Assembly: GCF_018604545.1 (NCBI RefSeq)
Contig: NZ_CP075896.1
Coordinates: 62,001-126,000 of the forward strand
DNA length: 64,000 nt
Direction of reading: 5' to 3'
DNA from: Streptomyces koelreuteriae
Lineage (GTDB): Bacteria > Actinomycetota > Actinomycetes > Streptomycetales > Streptomycetaceae
Shown: positions 54,946 through 63,347 of the stretch, piece after piece
How the letters are laid out: each line of letters opens with the position of its first letter
Numbering within the stretch: the first letter of the stretch is position 1
Made by a program: the position numbers and the translations under genes
The notes under the pieces: model-generated
Told to the model about the DNA's origin: nothing
The model's database searches: none
What the model saw: the letters and a program-made list of their open reading frames with translations, nothing else

Positions 54946-55772
54946 CCGTCCAGGACGCCCCCACCGACATCGACGCCTTCGCCGCCGCGTGGGAGGCATG
55001 GCATCAGCGGAGGGACTCCGCCCTCGCCCATGAACACGGATTCCTCGCCGTCACCGGCCTGTACTGGCCGGACGCCGAACCCCAGCGCTTTCCCGGCGCA
55101 CCCGGCACCTGGTCGTCGGGCGGCGACGGCGTCACCGTCGTGCTCGGGGAGGGGGAGGAACTCGTCGTCGACGGGACCGCGGTGCGCGGACGGCACACGT
55201 TCGGCGTCGTACCGGAGCGCGGTGACCTCACCGCCGTCTGGGGCGACGCGGTCATCGAGATCGCCAGGCGCGGTGGCCACGACGTGATCCGGCCTCGGCA
55301 CCCGGATCACCCGCTGCGTACCGGATTCACCGGGACGCCCACGTACGCACCGGACCCGCGGTGGGTGGTCACCGGCACGTACACGCCGTTCCCGGAGCCG
55401 CGACCGACCTCGGTCGGTGCCTCCGTCGAGGGACTGCGGCACGTCTACGACGCCCCCGGCAGGATCCGCTTCCGGATCGAGGGCCGGACGCTGGGCCTGA
55501 CCGCGTTCAACGGGCAGACACCGGGCAGCCTCATGGTGCTGTTCACCGACGCGACCTCGGGCGTGACCACGTACGCCGCCAATCGCGCCCTGCGGATCGA
55601 CGCCCCCGGACCCGACGGCACCGTGGTGCTGGACTTCAACCGCGCCACCAACCTCCCGTGCGCCTACACCGACTTCGCGACCTGCCCGCTGCCGCCCGGC
55701 GAGAACCGGCTCCCGGTCGCGATCGAGGCCGGTGAGCAGATCCCGCACGAGCGGAAGCGGACCGCGCAGTGA
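54942..55772 (+). CDS. DUF1684 domain protein
   Basis: The protein has 276 residues. The DUF1684 signature is clear near the C-terminus: DFNRATNLPCAYTDFATCPL followed by PPGENRLPVAIEAGE. The N-terminal half has AWHQRRDSALAHEHGFLAVT, reading WEAWHQRRDSALAHEHGFLA here, also typical. The biochemical role of DUF1684 is not established. It overlaps the 45-codon ORF upstream (ATGA) and the flavin oxidoreductase downstream (GTGA). It has no signal peptide. Confidence 0.9.
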   Translation: MTVQDAPTDIDAFAAAWEAWHQRRDSALAHEHGFLAVTGLYWPDAEPQRFPGAPGTWSSGGDGVTVVLGEGEELVVDGTAVRGRHTFGVVPERGDLTAVWGDAVIEIARRGGHDVIRPRHPDHPLRTGFTGTPTYAPDPRWVVTGTYTPFPEPRPTSVGASVEGLRHVYDAPGRIRFRIEGRTLGLTAFNGQTPGSLMVLFTDATSGVTTYAANRALRIDAPGPDGTVVLDFNRATNLPCAYTDFATCPLPPGENRLPVAIEAGEQIPHERKRTAQ

Positions 55773-56842
55773 GCGCCACTCCCCTCCCCCGGATCCGGTC
55801 GCTGTCGTTCCTGACGCCCGGCAACTACGCCGATGACGATCCGCATGCAGGTCTCGAAGCCACCCTTCGGCTGTTCGAGTACGGGGAACGCACGGGGTTC
55901 GACGGTGCCTGGGTGCGGCAGCGGCACCTGGAACACGGAGTGTCCTCGGCGGCGGTGTTCCTCGCCGCCGCGGGCCAGCGCACCGAGCACATCGAGTTGG
56001 GCACCGCGGTGATCCCGATCGGGTACGAGAACCCCTTCCGGCTCGCCGAGGACCTCGCCCTCGCGGATGTGCTCTCCCGTGGGCGGCTGCAGGTCGGTTT
56101 CAGCACGGGCATGCCCCATGGGGAGCTGATGGCGCACCTCGTCCACGACGGCGACTGGGGCACCTTCGACCTGTCGTACGGCCGTATCGCCCGGGTCCGC
56201 GACCATCTGCGCGGACGGCCGCTGGGCCGTGCGGACACCGTCATCCAGACGCCGGGCGGCGCTCAGCGGCCACGTCTGCAGCCGTACAGCCCCGGGCTGG
56301 TCGACCGCACCTGGTACGGGGCCGGCAGCCTGCGATCGGCACGGTGGGCGGGCGAACAGGGGCTGAACCTCCTCAGCGGGAACATCGTCTCCGGCGAGGG
56401 CACCGACGACTTCTCCACCGCGCAGCTCGCGCTGATCCGCGCGTACCGTCGCCTGCTCGGGCCGCAGCGGCCGGGGCGGGTGGCGATCGGCCGGGTGATC
56501 GTGCCCCTCGACAGCGCGGACGCGGCGACCCGGCGGCGCTACCGCGCCTACGCGGCGAGCCGCCACGAGCGGACCCTCGCACCACAGGGGCCCAGACGCA
56601 CCCTGTTCGCCCCCGACGTGGTGGGGACGTCGGAGGAGATCCTGGAGGCGCTCGGCGCGGACGCCGCCCTCGCGGGGGTGTCGGAGCTGCGCCTGGAACT
56701 GCCCTACGAGTTCGAACCGGGCGACTACGAGCAGATCCTGCACGATGTGCGCCACCACATCGCGCCCCGGCTGGGCTGGCGACCACACCCCTGCGGTCGG
56801 CCGGTCAGCGTTCGAAGACCACCTGGCCGTCGAACACGGTGA
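55769..56842 (+). CDS. LLM-class flavin-dependent oxidoreductase
   Basis: The protein has 357 residues. The luciferase-like barrel is visible: RLFEYGERTGFDGAWVRQRH, TEHIELGTAVIPIGYENPFR, LAEDLALADVLSRGRLQVGF and the GEQGLNLLSGNIV region. These FMNH2-dependent monooxygenases include SsuD-type alkanesulfonate monooxygenases, so a role in sulfur release fits the operon, but the sequence is not close enough for me to call it SsuD. The GTG overlaps the DUF1684 stop. Its last 38 bp overlap the convergent amidohydrolase gene. Confidence 0.87.
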   Translation: MSATPLPRIRSLSFLTPGNYADDDPHAGLEATLRLFEYGERTGFDGAWVRQRHLEHGVSSAAVFLAAAGQRTEHIELGTAVIPIGYENPFRLAEDLALADVLSRGRLQVGFSTGMPHGELMAHLVHDGDWGTFDLSYGRIARVRDHLRGRPLGRADTVIQTPGGAQRPRLQPYSPGLVDRTWYGAGSLRSARWAGEQGLNLLSGNIVSGEGTDDFSTAQLALIRAYRRLLGPQRPGRVAIGRVIVPLDSADAATRRRYRAYAASRHERTLAPQGPRRTLFAPDVVGTSEEILEALGADAALAGVSELRLELPYEFEPGDYEQILHDVRHHIAPRLGWRPHPCGRPVSVRRPPGRRTR

Positions 56843-58532
56843 GATCGACCCGCACTTCGGTGATCTCGTGCGGGTCGAGGTCCAGCAGCGGCCGGTCCAG
56901 GACGCACAGGTCGGCGGCCCGGCCCGGTTCGAGGGTGCCTTTGTAGTCGTCGGCGAAGTCCTGCCATGCGGGGGTGGCCGTGTAGGCGCGCAGGGCGTCG
57001 GCGAGCCGCACGCACTGTTCGGGGCCGCTGGGGCGGCCGCTGGCCTTGGACTCGCGGAGCATCATCGAGGCCACGCCCTGACGCCAGTCCGGCTCGGTGA
57101 TCGGGGCGTCGGAGCTGGCGCAGACCCGTACGCCCGCGTCGAGCGCGGAGCGCACCGGCCACTGGTAGGCGGAGCGTTCGGGGCCGACGACCTCGTCCAT
57201 CAGGTCGGAGATGGTCCACTTGATGGCGGGGTTCATGTTGACGCCGTAGCCGTGTGCGGCGAGCTTGGCGAGGCTGCCGGGGCCGATGAAGTCGCCGTGG
57301 ATGACGTAGTGGCGGGCGTCGGGGCGCGGCGCGGCCTCGTTCGCGGCGACGAACGCGTCCACCACCGTGTCGATGGCCCGGTCGCCGGTGACGTGCACGC
57401 CGAGCTGGAAGCCGGCCTCGTGGGCGACCCGGATCATCTCGCGCAGTTCGTCGGCCTGGAGCGCGGGGGTGGCGCCGTGCACGCAGAGGGCGCCGTGACC
57501 GCCCTCCGGGTACGGCTCGTTCATCCAGGCCGTGCGGTTGGGCGGTACGCCGTCGCCGAAGACCTTGACGCCGATGGCCCGCAGCAGCCGGGGGTCGGCC
57601 GACTCGGGGCGGCGCAGTTCGGCCAGGCCCTTGCGGACGTCGTCGGCGGAGCCTCCCATCGGGGCGGGCAGCAGCAGGACGCTGACGCGGGCCTGGAGTT
57701 CGCCGCTCGCCGCGAGTTCGGCGTACGCGGTCCAGTTGTCGGTGCTCAGGCCGCCGAACAGGGTGCCGGCGCCGCCGGGGCCGAGACCCGGCTCGGTGTA
57801 GCTGGTGATGCCGCGCGTGTGCAGCTCACGGATCACGCCCTGGATGGCCTGGCGGCGCTGGGCGATCGTGGGGGCGGGCAGCTCGGCCTGGACGAGGCGC
57901 CCGGCGGCCTCGCGCAGGATGCCGGTCGGCCGGCCGTCGGGGTCGTGGTCGATGACGCCGCCGGGCGGGGGCGCGGTGTCCGCGTCGATGCCGCAGCGGC
58001 GCAGTGCCTCGGAGTTGGCCCACACCATGTGTGACGAGAAGTCGGTCAGACAGACCGGGTGGTCCGGTGCCACCGCGTCCAGGTCCCGGCGGTGCGGGAA
58101 GCGGCCCGGGTCGGCCAGGCACTCCGCGAGATAGCCGGGGTCCCAGCCCAGGCCGACGATCCACTCGACGTCCGGTGCCTGCAAGGCCGCCCGGCCCACC
58201 GTCGCGGCGATGTCCGAGATGGACCCCACCGCCGGATGGCCGACGTCGATGGCGAACGGCGGCTTCGTCATCCCGTAGGCGGCCCCGTGCAGATGCGAGT
58301 CGTTGATGCCGGGCAGCACGGTCCGGCCGCCCAGCTCGACGATCCGGGTGCCGGGTCCGGCCAGGGCGCGCATCTCCGTGTCGCTGCCGACGGCCAGGAT
58401 CTCCCGGCCGCGCACGGCCACGCCTTCGGCGACGGTGAAGGCGGCGTCGACGGTGAGGACCTGGCCGCCGGTCAGGACGAGGGTGGGTGCGGTGTCGCCC
58501 TCGGATGCGGTGTGGCTCACGGGTGACCTCAT
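56805..58532 (-). CDS. Amidohydrolase family 3 protein (YtcJ-like)
   Basis: The protein has 575 residues. Metal ligands of the amidohydrolase barrel are His80 and His82 in INDSHLHG, a histidine in LGVHVTGDRAID, YVIHGDF, and the aspartate in CASSDAPITEPDW. Terminal GRAADLCVLDRPLLDLDPHE is the usual small beta domain. YtcJ-like enzymes hydrolyse N-acyl or cyclic amide-like compounds; the substrate is unknown. It is the last gene of the unit with the sugar-type ABC transporter, 27 bp after the permease stop. Confidence 0.92.
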   Translation of the reverse strand: MRSPVSHTASEGDTAPTLVLTGGQVLTVDAAFTVAEGVAVRGREILAVGSDTEMRALAGPGTRIVELGGRTVLPGINDSHLHGAAYGMTKPPFAIDVGHPAVGSISDIAATVGRAALQAPDVEWIVGLGWDPGYLAECLADPGRFPHRRDLDAVAPDHPVCLTDFSSHMVWANSEALRRCGIDADTAPPPGGVIDHDPDGRPTGILREAAGRLVQAELPAPTIAQRRQAIQGVIRELHTRGITSYTEPGLGPGGAGTLFGGLSTDNWTAYAELAASGELQARVSVLLLPAPMGGSADDVRKGLAELRRPESADPRLLRAIGVKVFGDGVPPNRTAWMNEPYPEGGHGALCVHGATPALQADELREMIRVAHEAGFQLGVHVTGDRAIDTVVDAFVAANEAAPRPDARHYVIHGDFIGPGSLAKLAAHGYGVNMNPAIKWTISDLMDEVVGPERSAYQWPVRSALDAGVRVCASSDAPITEPDWRQGVASMMLRESKASGRPSGPEQCVRLADALRAYTATPAWQDFADDYKGTLEPGRAADLCVLDRPLLDLDPHEITEVRVDLTVFDGQVVFER

Positions 58533-58559
58533 TTCGGGTTCGGGGAGGAAGGTGGTGGG

Positions 58560-59543
58560 TCAGCGCCCCGTACGGGGTGCGAAGTACGCCAGCGCCGCGC
58601 CGGCCACCAGCGCGACGCCCTGGGCCATCTGCTGCCAGAACGTCGGCACGTTCAGCAGGGTCAGGCCGTTCTGCAGCGCGCCGAGGAACAGCACGCCGAG
58701 CAGGACGCCGAGGATCGAGCCGGTGCCGCCGGTGAGCGCGACCCCGCCGACGAGCACCGCGGTGAGCACGGCCAGCTCGAAACCGGATCCTGATGTTCCG
58801 GCGACCACGCTGTCCAGCACCGACGCCTTGACGGCCCCGGCCAGGGCGGCGGCCACGCCGGTGACGACGAACAGCGCGAACGGGGTGCGGCGGACGTGGA
58901 TGCCGGAGAGGTGGGCGGCCTCCCGGTTGACGCCGATGGCGAAGACGTGGCGTCCGGCAGGGGTGAGCGCCAGGAACAGCGCGCCCGCCGCCAGTACCAG
59001 CGCCGCGATGACGACCGGCGTCGCGATCCCGGCGATCCGCGCGCCGCCGATCCAGGCGAACCCGGAGCCGAAGCCGCTCAGCGGCAGCGGGAACAACTGC
59101 TGCGCGAGGCCCCGTACGGCGGTCAGCATGCCGAGGGTGACGATGAACGCGGACAGACCGAAGTAGCAGCACAGTATGCCGTTCACCGCGCCCACCAGCG
59201 CCCCGGCGGCGAGCGCCCCGAGCAGGGCGACGGCGGGCGACTGGTGGTGCTGTCCGGCCAGCCAGCCCGCGACCAGCCCGCCCAGGGCGAGCGTGGAGCC
59301 GACCGACAGGTCGAGGTAGCCGCTGATGACGAGCAGGGCCAGTGGGACGGCGACGATGGCGAGGGTGGCGGCGTCGGTGGCGATGCCGCTCAGGTTGGCC
59401 GGCTCGAGGAAACTGCCCGTGGTCAGCTGGAAGACCAGCACCATCGCGACGAGCACGACGAGCAGGGGTTGGCGGCGTACGACGGTCAGTCCGCCCGTGG
59501 CCAGGAGGTGCGGCCTGGTGAGGACGCGGTCGGCGGTGGTCAT
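58560..59543 (-). CDS. Ribose-type ABC transporter permease
   Basis: The protein has 327 residues with eight to ten TM helices. The BPD_transp_2 features of RbsC-like permeases are present: VISGYLDLSVGSTLALGGLV, AGALVGAVNGILCCYFGLSA, FIVTLGMLTAVRGLAQQLFP and GGVALTGGTGSILGVLLGVL. The start overlaps the ATPase gene stop by 4 nt. The partner hydrolase downstream suggests transport of a sugar-like or nucleoside-like amide substrate. Confidence 0.92.
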   Translation of the reverse strand: MTTADRVLTRPHLLATGGLTVVRRQPLLVVLVAMVLVFQLTTGSFLEPANLSGIATDAATLAIVAVPLALLVISGYLDLSVGSTLALGGLVAGWLAGQHHQSPAVALLGALAAGALVGAVNGILCCYFGLSAFIVTLGMLTAVRGLAQQLFPLPLSGFGSGFAWIGGARIAGIATPVVIAALVLAAGALFLALTPAGRHVFAIGVNREAAHLSGIHVRRTPFALFVVTGVAAALAGAVKASVLDSVVAGTSGSGFELAVLTAVLVGGVALTGGTGSILGVLLGVLFLGALQNGLTLLNVPTFWQQMAQGVALVAGAALAYFAPRTGR

Positions 59544-61054
59544 GCTGCTCCTTCGGCGGGCAGGGAGGTGTGGACGGCCGACAGCAGGGCCTGTTCGGTG
59601 AGTTCGGCACCCGAGAGTTCGCCGACGATCCGGCCCCGGGCGACGATCAGGCAGCGGTCGGCGAGCGCCACGATCTCCTCGGGGTCACCGGAGGCGAACA
59701 GCACGGCGGTTCCGCGCTCGGCGGCGAGGGAAGACACGACCCGGTAGATCTCCTGGCGTGCCCCGACGTCGACGCCCTGTGTCGGCTCGTCCAGCAGCAA
59801 CACGTCCACATGCCGGGCCTCGTTGATCCACCGTCCGAGGACGAGCTTCTGCTGGTTGCCGCCGGAGAACGCGCCGGCCGGCAAGTCGGGTTGGGCCGGG
59901 CGCAGCCCCACCGCCGAGGCCAGGGCCTCGAACACCCGCCGCTCGGAGCGCAACGCCCGTACGCCGTGGCGGGCCAGGGGCCGGACGGACGGCAGCAGCG
60001 TGTTGTCCTGCGCGGACAGCGACGGGAACAGACCCTGGGCGCGCCGGTCCGCCGGTACGAGGGCGATCCCGGCGGCGAGTCCGTCGGCCGGGCGGGCCGG
60101 GGCGACGGTACGGTCACCGACCCTGATCGTTCCGGCGGTGGCGCGGCGCCTGCCGTAGAGGGTCTCCAGGACGCGGGTGCGGCCGGAGCCGATGAGCCCG
60201 AACAGCCCGACGCGTTCGCCTTCGGCGACGGTGACATCGACGGGGCCGAAGCCGGGGCCGCGCAAGGCGTCGACGACGAGCCGGGGCACGGTGGACGTAC
60301 GGCGGGGCTGGGGCCTGCGCACCTCCTGCGCCGGCCGTCCCGCGATCGCCGCGACCAGTTCGGCCCGGGTCTGCCCCGCCACCGTGCTCTGGTGCGCGAC
60401 CCGTCCGTCGCGCAGGACCGTGACCGCGTCCGCGAGCCGTTCCACCTCCGCCAGCAGATGGGTGACGTAGACGATGGCGAGCCCCTGGGTGCGCAGGTCC
60501 TCGACGCGTTCGGCGAGGGCGTCGGTCTCCGCGCCGGACAGGGCGGCGGTCGGCTCGTCGAGGACCAGGACGGAGGCGCTGCGGCTGAGGGCTTTGGCGA
60601 TCTCGACCAACTGCCGCTGGCCCATGGGCAGATCGCCCACGCGGTCACGCGGGGAGCACCGGGCCGCGACCCGTTCCAGCAGCCCGGCTGCGACCTCCTC
60701 CTGGGCGCGCCGGTCGATGCGGCCGTACCGGGTCCACTCCTGGCCGAGGAAGATGTTCTCCGCCACGGTCAGAGCGTCGACCACGCTGAGTGTCTGGAAG
60801 ATGATCGCCACGCCGGCCGCGATCGACTCGCGTGGGCTGAGCCGGAGGTACGACGTGCCGCCCACCTCGATCGTGCCTGCGTCGGGCGGGAACGCGCCGC
60901 CCAGGCACTTGATGAGGGTGGACTTGCCGGCGCCGTTGTGGCCGAGGAGGGCGTGCACCTGGCCGGCGGGGACGGTGAGGTCCACGCCGTCCAGGGCCCT
61001 GACGCCGCCGAACGACTTGGTCAGGCCGCGGATGCGGAGGTTCGTGGTCGTCAT
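59540..61054 (-). CDS. Ribose-type ABC transporter ATP-binding protein (two domains)
   Basis: The protein has 504 residues with two ABC domains in tandem. The first has Walker A GHNGAGKST (about 38-46), LPMGQRQLVEIAKALSRSAS and LVLDEPTAALSGAETD. The second has a relaxed Walker A region, GLIGSGRTRVLETL, with FSGGNQQKLVLGRWINEARH and LLLDEPTQGVDVGARQE, as usual in RbsA/XylG. The frame stays open for 400 further codons upstream, overlapping the binding-protein gene in another frame; the ATG at 61054 is the conserved start. Confidence 0.93.
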   Translation of the reverse strand: MTTTNLRIRGLTKSFGGVRALDGVDLTVPAGQVHALLGHNGAGKSTLIKCLGGAFPPDAGTIEVGGTSYLRLSPRESIAAGVAIIFQTLSVVDALTVAENIFLGQEWTRYGRIDRRAQEEVAAGLLERVAARCSPRDRVGDLPMGQRQLVEIAKALSRSASVLVLDEPTAALSGAETDALAERVEDLRTQGLAIVYVTHLLAEVERLADAVTVLRDGRVAHQSTVAGQTRAELVAAIAGRPAQEVRRPQPRRTSTVPRLVVDALRGPGFGPVDVTVAEGERVGLFGLIGSGRTRVLETLYGRRRATAGTIRVGDRTVAPARPADGLAAGIALVPADRRAQGLFPSLSAQDNTLLPSVRPLARHGVRALRSERRVFEALASAVGLRPAQPDLPAGAFSGGNQQKLVLGRWINEARHVDVLLLDEPTQGVDVGARQEIYRVVSSLAAERGTAVLFASGDPEEIVALADRCLIVARGRIVGELSGAELTEQALLSAVHTSLPAEGAA

Positions 61055-61062
61055 GGCGGGGC

Positions 61063-62073
61063 CTAGGCGTTCTGCGCGAGCAGTTTGTCGATCTCGGCGC
61101 CGTCGGCCCGCTGGACGAGGGTGATCGGGACCTGGGCGCTGGGGTTGGCCTTGCCCGCGGCGACCGCGCGCGGCACGTCGACGACCGCGGCGGCGATGTC
61201 CTTGGGCGCGAGGGCGGCGGAGGCCCGGTAGAAGGTGCCCTGCTTGATGGCGAGGAGGGAGGGCGCGGCGCCGTCCTGCCCGCCGACGAAGGTCTTGGCG
61301 TCGTCCTTCCCGCGGCCCGTCTGCTGGAGTGCCTTGAATCCGCCGTACGCGGCGGCGTCGGTGACGCCGAGGACGAGATTGAGGTCGGGGTGCTTGGCGA
61401 GGATCGCCTTCGTCTTGGACAGGCCCGTGTCCGGGTCGATGGCCTGTTCCCGCGCCACGACGTCGACGCCGGGCGCCAGTTTGGTGAAGGCGTCGATCAT
61501 GCCCTTGGTGCGTTCCCGGCCGAGTTCGATGGTGCTGTCGGTGAGGAAGGCGATCTTGCCCTTGCCGCCGAGGTGTTCCTCGGCCCACTTCGCCGCAGCC
61601 TCGCCGAGCAGGGTGCCGCCCTCGCGGAAGCTGAACTGGATGTCGGCGCTCTGGTGCTTCAGGGAGCCGCCGTAGGTCACCCAGATCAGTCCCGCGTCCA
61701 GGGCCGCCTTGGCGATGGGCTCGGCGGCCTCGAAGACCATCGGGAAAGACACGATGGCCGGGACCTTGCGGGCGACCCAGGTGTTGAGGTTGCTGGCCTG
61801 GGTGTCGGCGCTGGCGTTGTCGCTGGTCGTGAGCAGGGAGATGCCGTGCTGCTTTGCCTGGGCGGTGGAGAGCTTCACCAGCGTGGAGTAGAGCGGGAGC
61901 TGGGTGAAGGGGTAGTCGAGCCCGATCTTCGTCAGGCGGGTGCCGCCGGAGGGGGCGGGCTTGGCCGAGGCGGCCGTGTCCTGCGGGGCGGAGCATCCGG
62001 CGGCCGCCAGGGCGGTGGCGGCGGAGAGGGCGAGGAAGTGTCTGCGGGAGGTGGTGTACGGCGGTGGGGTCAT
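61063..62073 (-). CDS. Substrate-binding lipoprotein of ribose-type ABC transporter
   Basis: The protein has 336 residues. The signal SRRHFLALSAATALAAAGCS has twin arginines and a lipobox at Cys27. A periplasmic-binding protein type 1 fold follows: RLTKIGLDYPFTQLPLYSTL, ISLLTTSDNASADTQASNLN, VARKVPAIVSFPMVFEAAEP and DLNLVLGVTDAAAYGGFKAL. It heads the transporter-amidohydrolase operon and is divergent from a LuxR regulator gene, 227 bp away. Confidence 0.92.
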   Translation of the reverse strand: MTPPPYTTSRRHFLALSAATALAAAGCSAPQDTAASAKPAPSGGTRLTKIGLDYPFTQLPLYSTLVKLSTAQAKQHGISLLTTSDNASADTQASNLNTWVARKVPAIVSFPMVFEAAEPIAKAALDAGLIWVTYGGSLKHQSADIQFSFREGGTLLGEAAAKWAEEHLGGKGKIAFLTDSTIELGRERTKGMIDAFTKLAPGVDVVAREQAIDPDTGLSKTKAILAKHPDLNLVLGVTDAAAYGGFKALQQTGRGKDDAKTFVGGQDGAAPSLLAIKQGTFYRASAALAPKDIAAAVVDVPRAVAAGKANPSAQVPITLVQRADGAEIDKLLAQNA

Positions 62074-62300
62074 GGCAGGGGCTCTCCGAGGGGCGGGCCC
62101 GACTGGGGCGGGCGTCCGGCTGTGCCGAACAGGAAAGTCCCGGCGGGTCCGACGCACCATCCGTACAAATACCGACTGCCGAGGAGGATCCGGCGCTCGC
62201 GCACGAGAAGTCGGCCCGGCCCACACCTTGTCGGGCGCGAACCGCAGGCTTATCGTTAGGGCCCAAACGACATCGCGTCCGAGCCGCCCGGAGGCTCGCC

Positions 62301-63332
62301 ATGCCCAGCCATCACCAGATCGCGGCAGCCGCCCGCATCGGCATGCTCACCCGCGAACGCGACACCGCCTCGGCCTCCGCGCAGGCCCTGCGCGAACTCG
62401 CCCGCGCCCTGCCGCTGGACGCCGCGACCCTGCTCACGATCGACCCGCTGTCCGGATCCCACATCCAGGTCGCGAGCATCGGCTACACCGCCGAGGCCTC
62501 GCAGGTCCTGGCCGGCGAGTTCGTCGGGACGCCCTGGTACCGCAACGTCGTACGGCGGGAGCTGCCGCCGTCCATCTCGCAGGACGCGGAGGATCCCGAG
62601 GACGCCGGGCCGCGCTTCCGGCACGGCTGGTTCTACGCCGAGCGCGTCCGCCCGGCCGGGTTCCGCGACGGTGTCACGGGAGCGCTGCGGCATCAGGGCC
62701 GTCTGGTGGGCCTGGTCCATCTCTCCACGGAGAGCGCGGACGCCTACGACACCGACGCCCGGATGCTGCTCGCGTCCGTGATTCCCGCCCTGGCCGCGCT
62801 CGCCGACCCGCTGGCGCACGCCGGTGATCTGCACGGTCTGGCGGAGGAGGGCGCGGCGAGCCTGGTCACCGGCGACGGCGGGGTGATCGACCTGCCGGGC
62901 CGGGACCGGCCCCGGGTACTGCGGGAGGACGACTCCTTCCGCGCCCTGCTCGACGCCTTCACCGCCACGGGCGGGCGGCGGCTGCGGCTGCTGTGGCGGG
63001 CCGGCGGCGACTGGCGGCGGGTCGTGCTGCACCGGCACCCGTCGGTGCCCGGCCTCGTGCCGGATGCGGTGCTGGTGCACGAGACGTCCACGGAGCTGCC
63101 GTACGGGCTGAGTCCCCGGGAGCTGGAGGTGCTCACGCGGGCGGCCACGGGGCAGACCAACCAGGCCATCGCGCAGGCACTGTTCCTGTCTCCGCGGACC
63201 GTGCACAGCCATGTCGAGCATCTGCTGCGCAAGACCGGCTGTGCCTCCCGCGCCGAGGCGACCGCGCTGGCGGTCCGGGACGGGCTGCTGCGGCCGGACC
63301 CGGACCACCTCGCGCGTTTCGTGGAGCGGTGA
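62301..63332 (+). CDS. LuxR-family regulator with GAF-like sensor domain
   Basis: The protein has 343 residues. The N-terminal ~190 residues form a GAF-like domain (RELARALPLDAATLLTIDPL, SHIQVASIGYTAEASQVLAG, GALRHQGRLVGLVHLSTESA). The C-terminal LuxR HTH is at about 265-335: LSPRELEVLTRAATGQTNQA, then IAQALFLSPRTVHSHVEHLL. GGAGG lies 6 nt before the ATG. It is divergent from the ABC-amidohydrolase operon, the usual place for a local regulator that senses the transported ligand. Confidence 0.9.
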   Translation: MPSHHQIAAAARIGMLTRERDTASASAQALRELARALPLDAATLLTIDPLSGSHIQVASIGYTAEASQVLAGEFVGTPWYRNVVRRELPPSISQDAEDPEDAGPRFRHGWFYAERVRPAGFRDGVTGALRHQGRLVGLVHLSTESADAYDTDARMLLASVIPALAALADPLAHAGDLHGLAEEGAASLVTGDGGVIDLPGRDRPRVLREDDSFRALLDAFTATGGRRLRLLWRAGGDWRRVVLHRHPSVPGLVPDAVLVHETSTELPYGLSPRELEVLTRAATGQTNQAIAQALFLSPRTVHSHVEHLLRKTGCASRAEATALAVRDGLLRPDPDHLARFVER

Positions 63333-63347
63333 TCCGGGCCCCGGCCG

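Noticed and set aside
59540..62302. 920-codon reading of the sugar ATPase extending over the binding-protein gene
   Set aside because: The first 400 codons are arginine-rich shadow of the binding-protein gene; ATPase homology begins at 61054.
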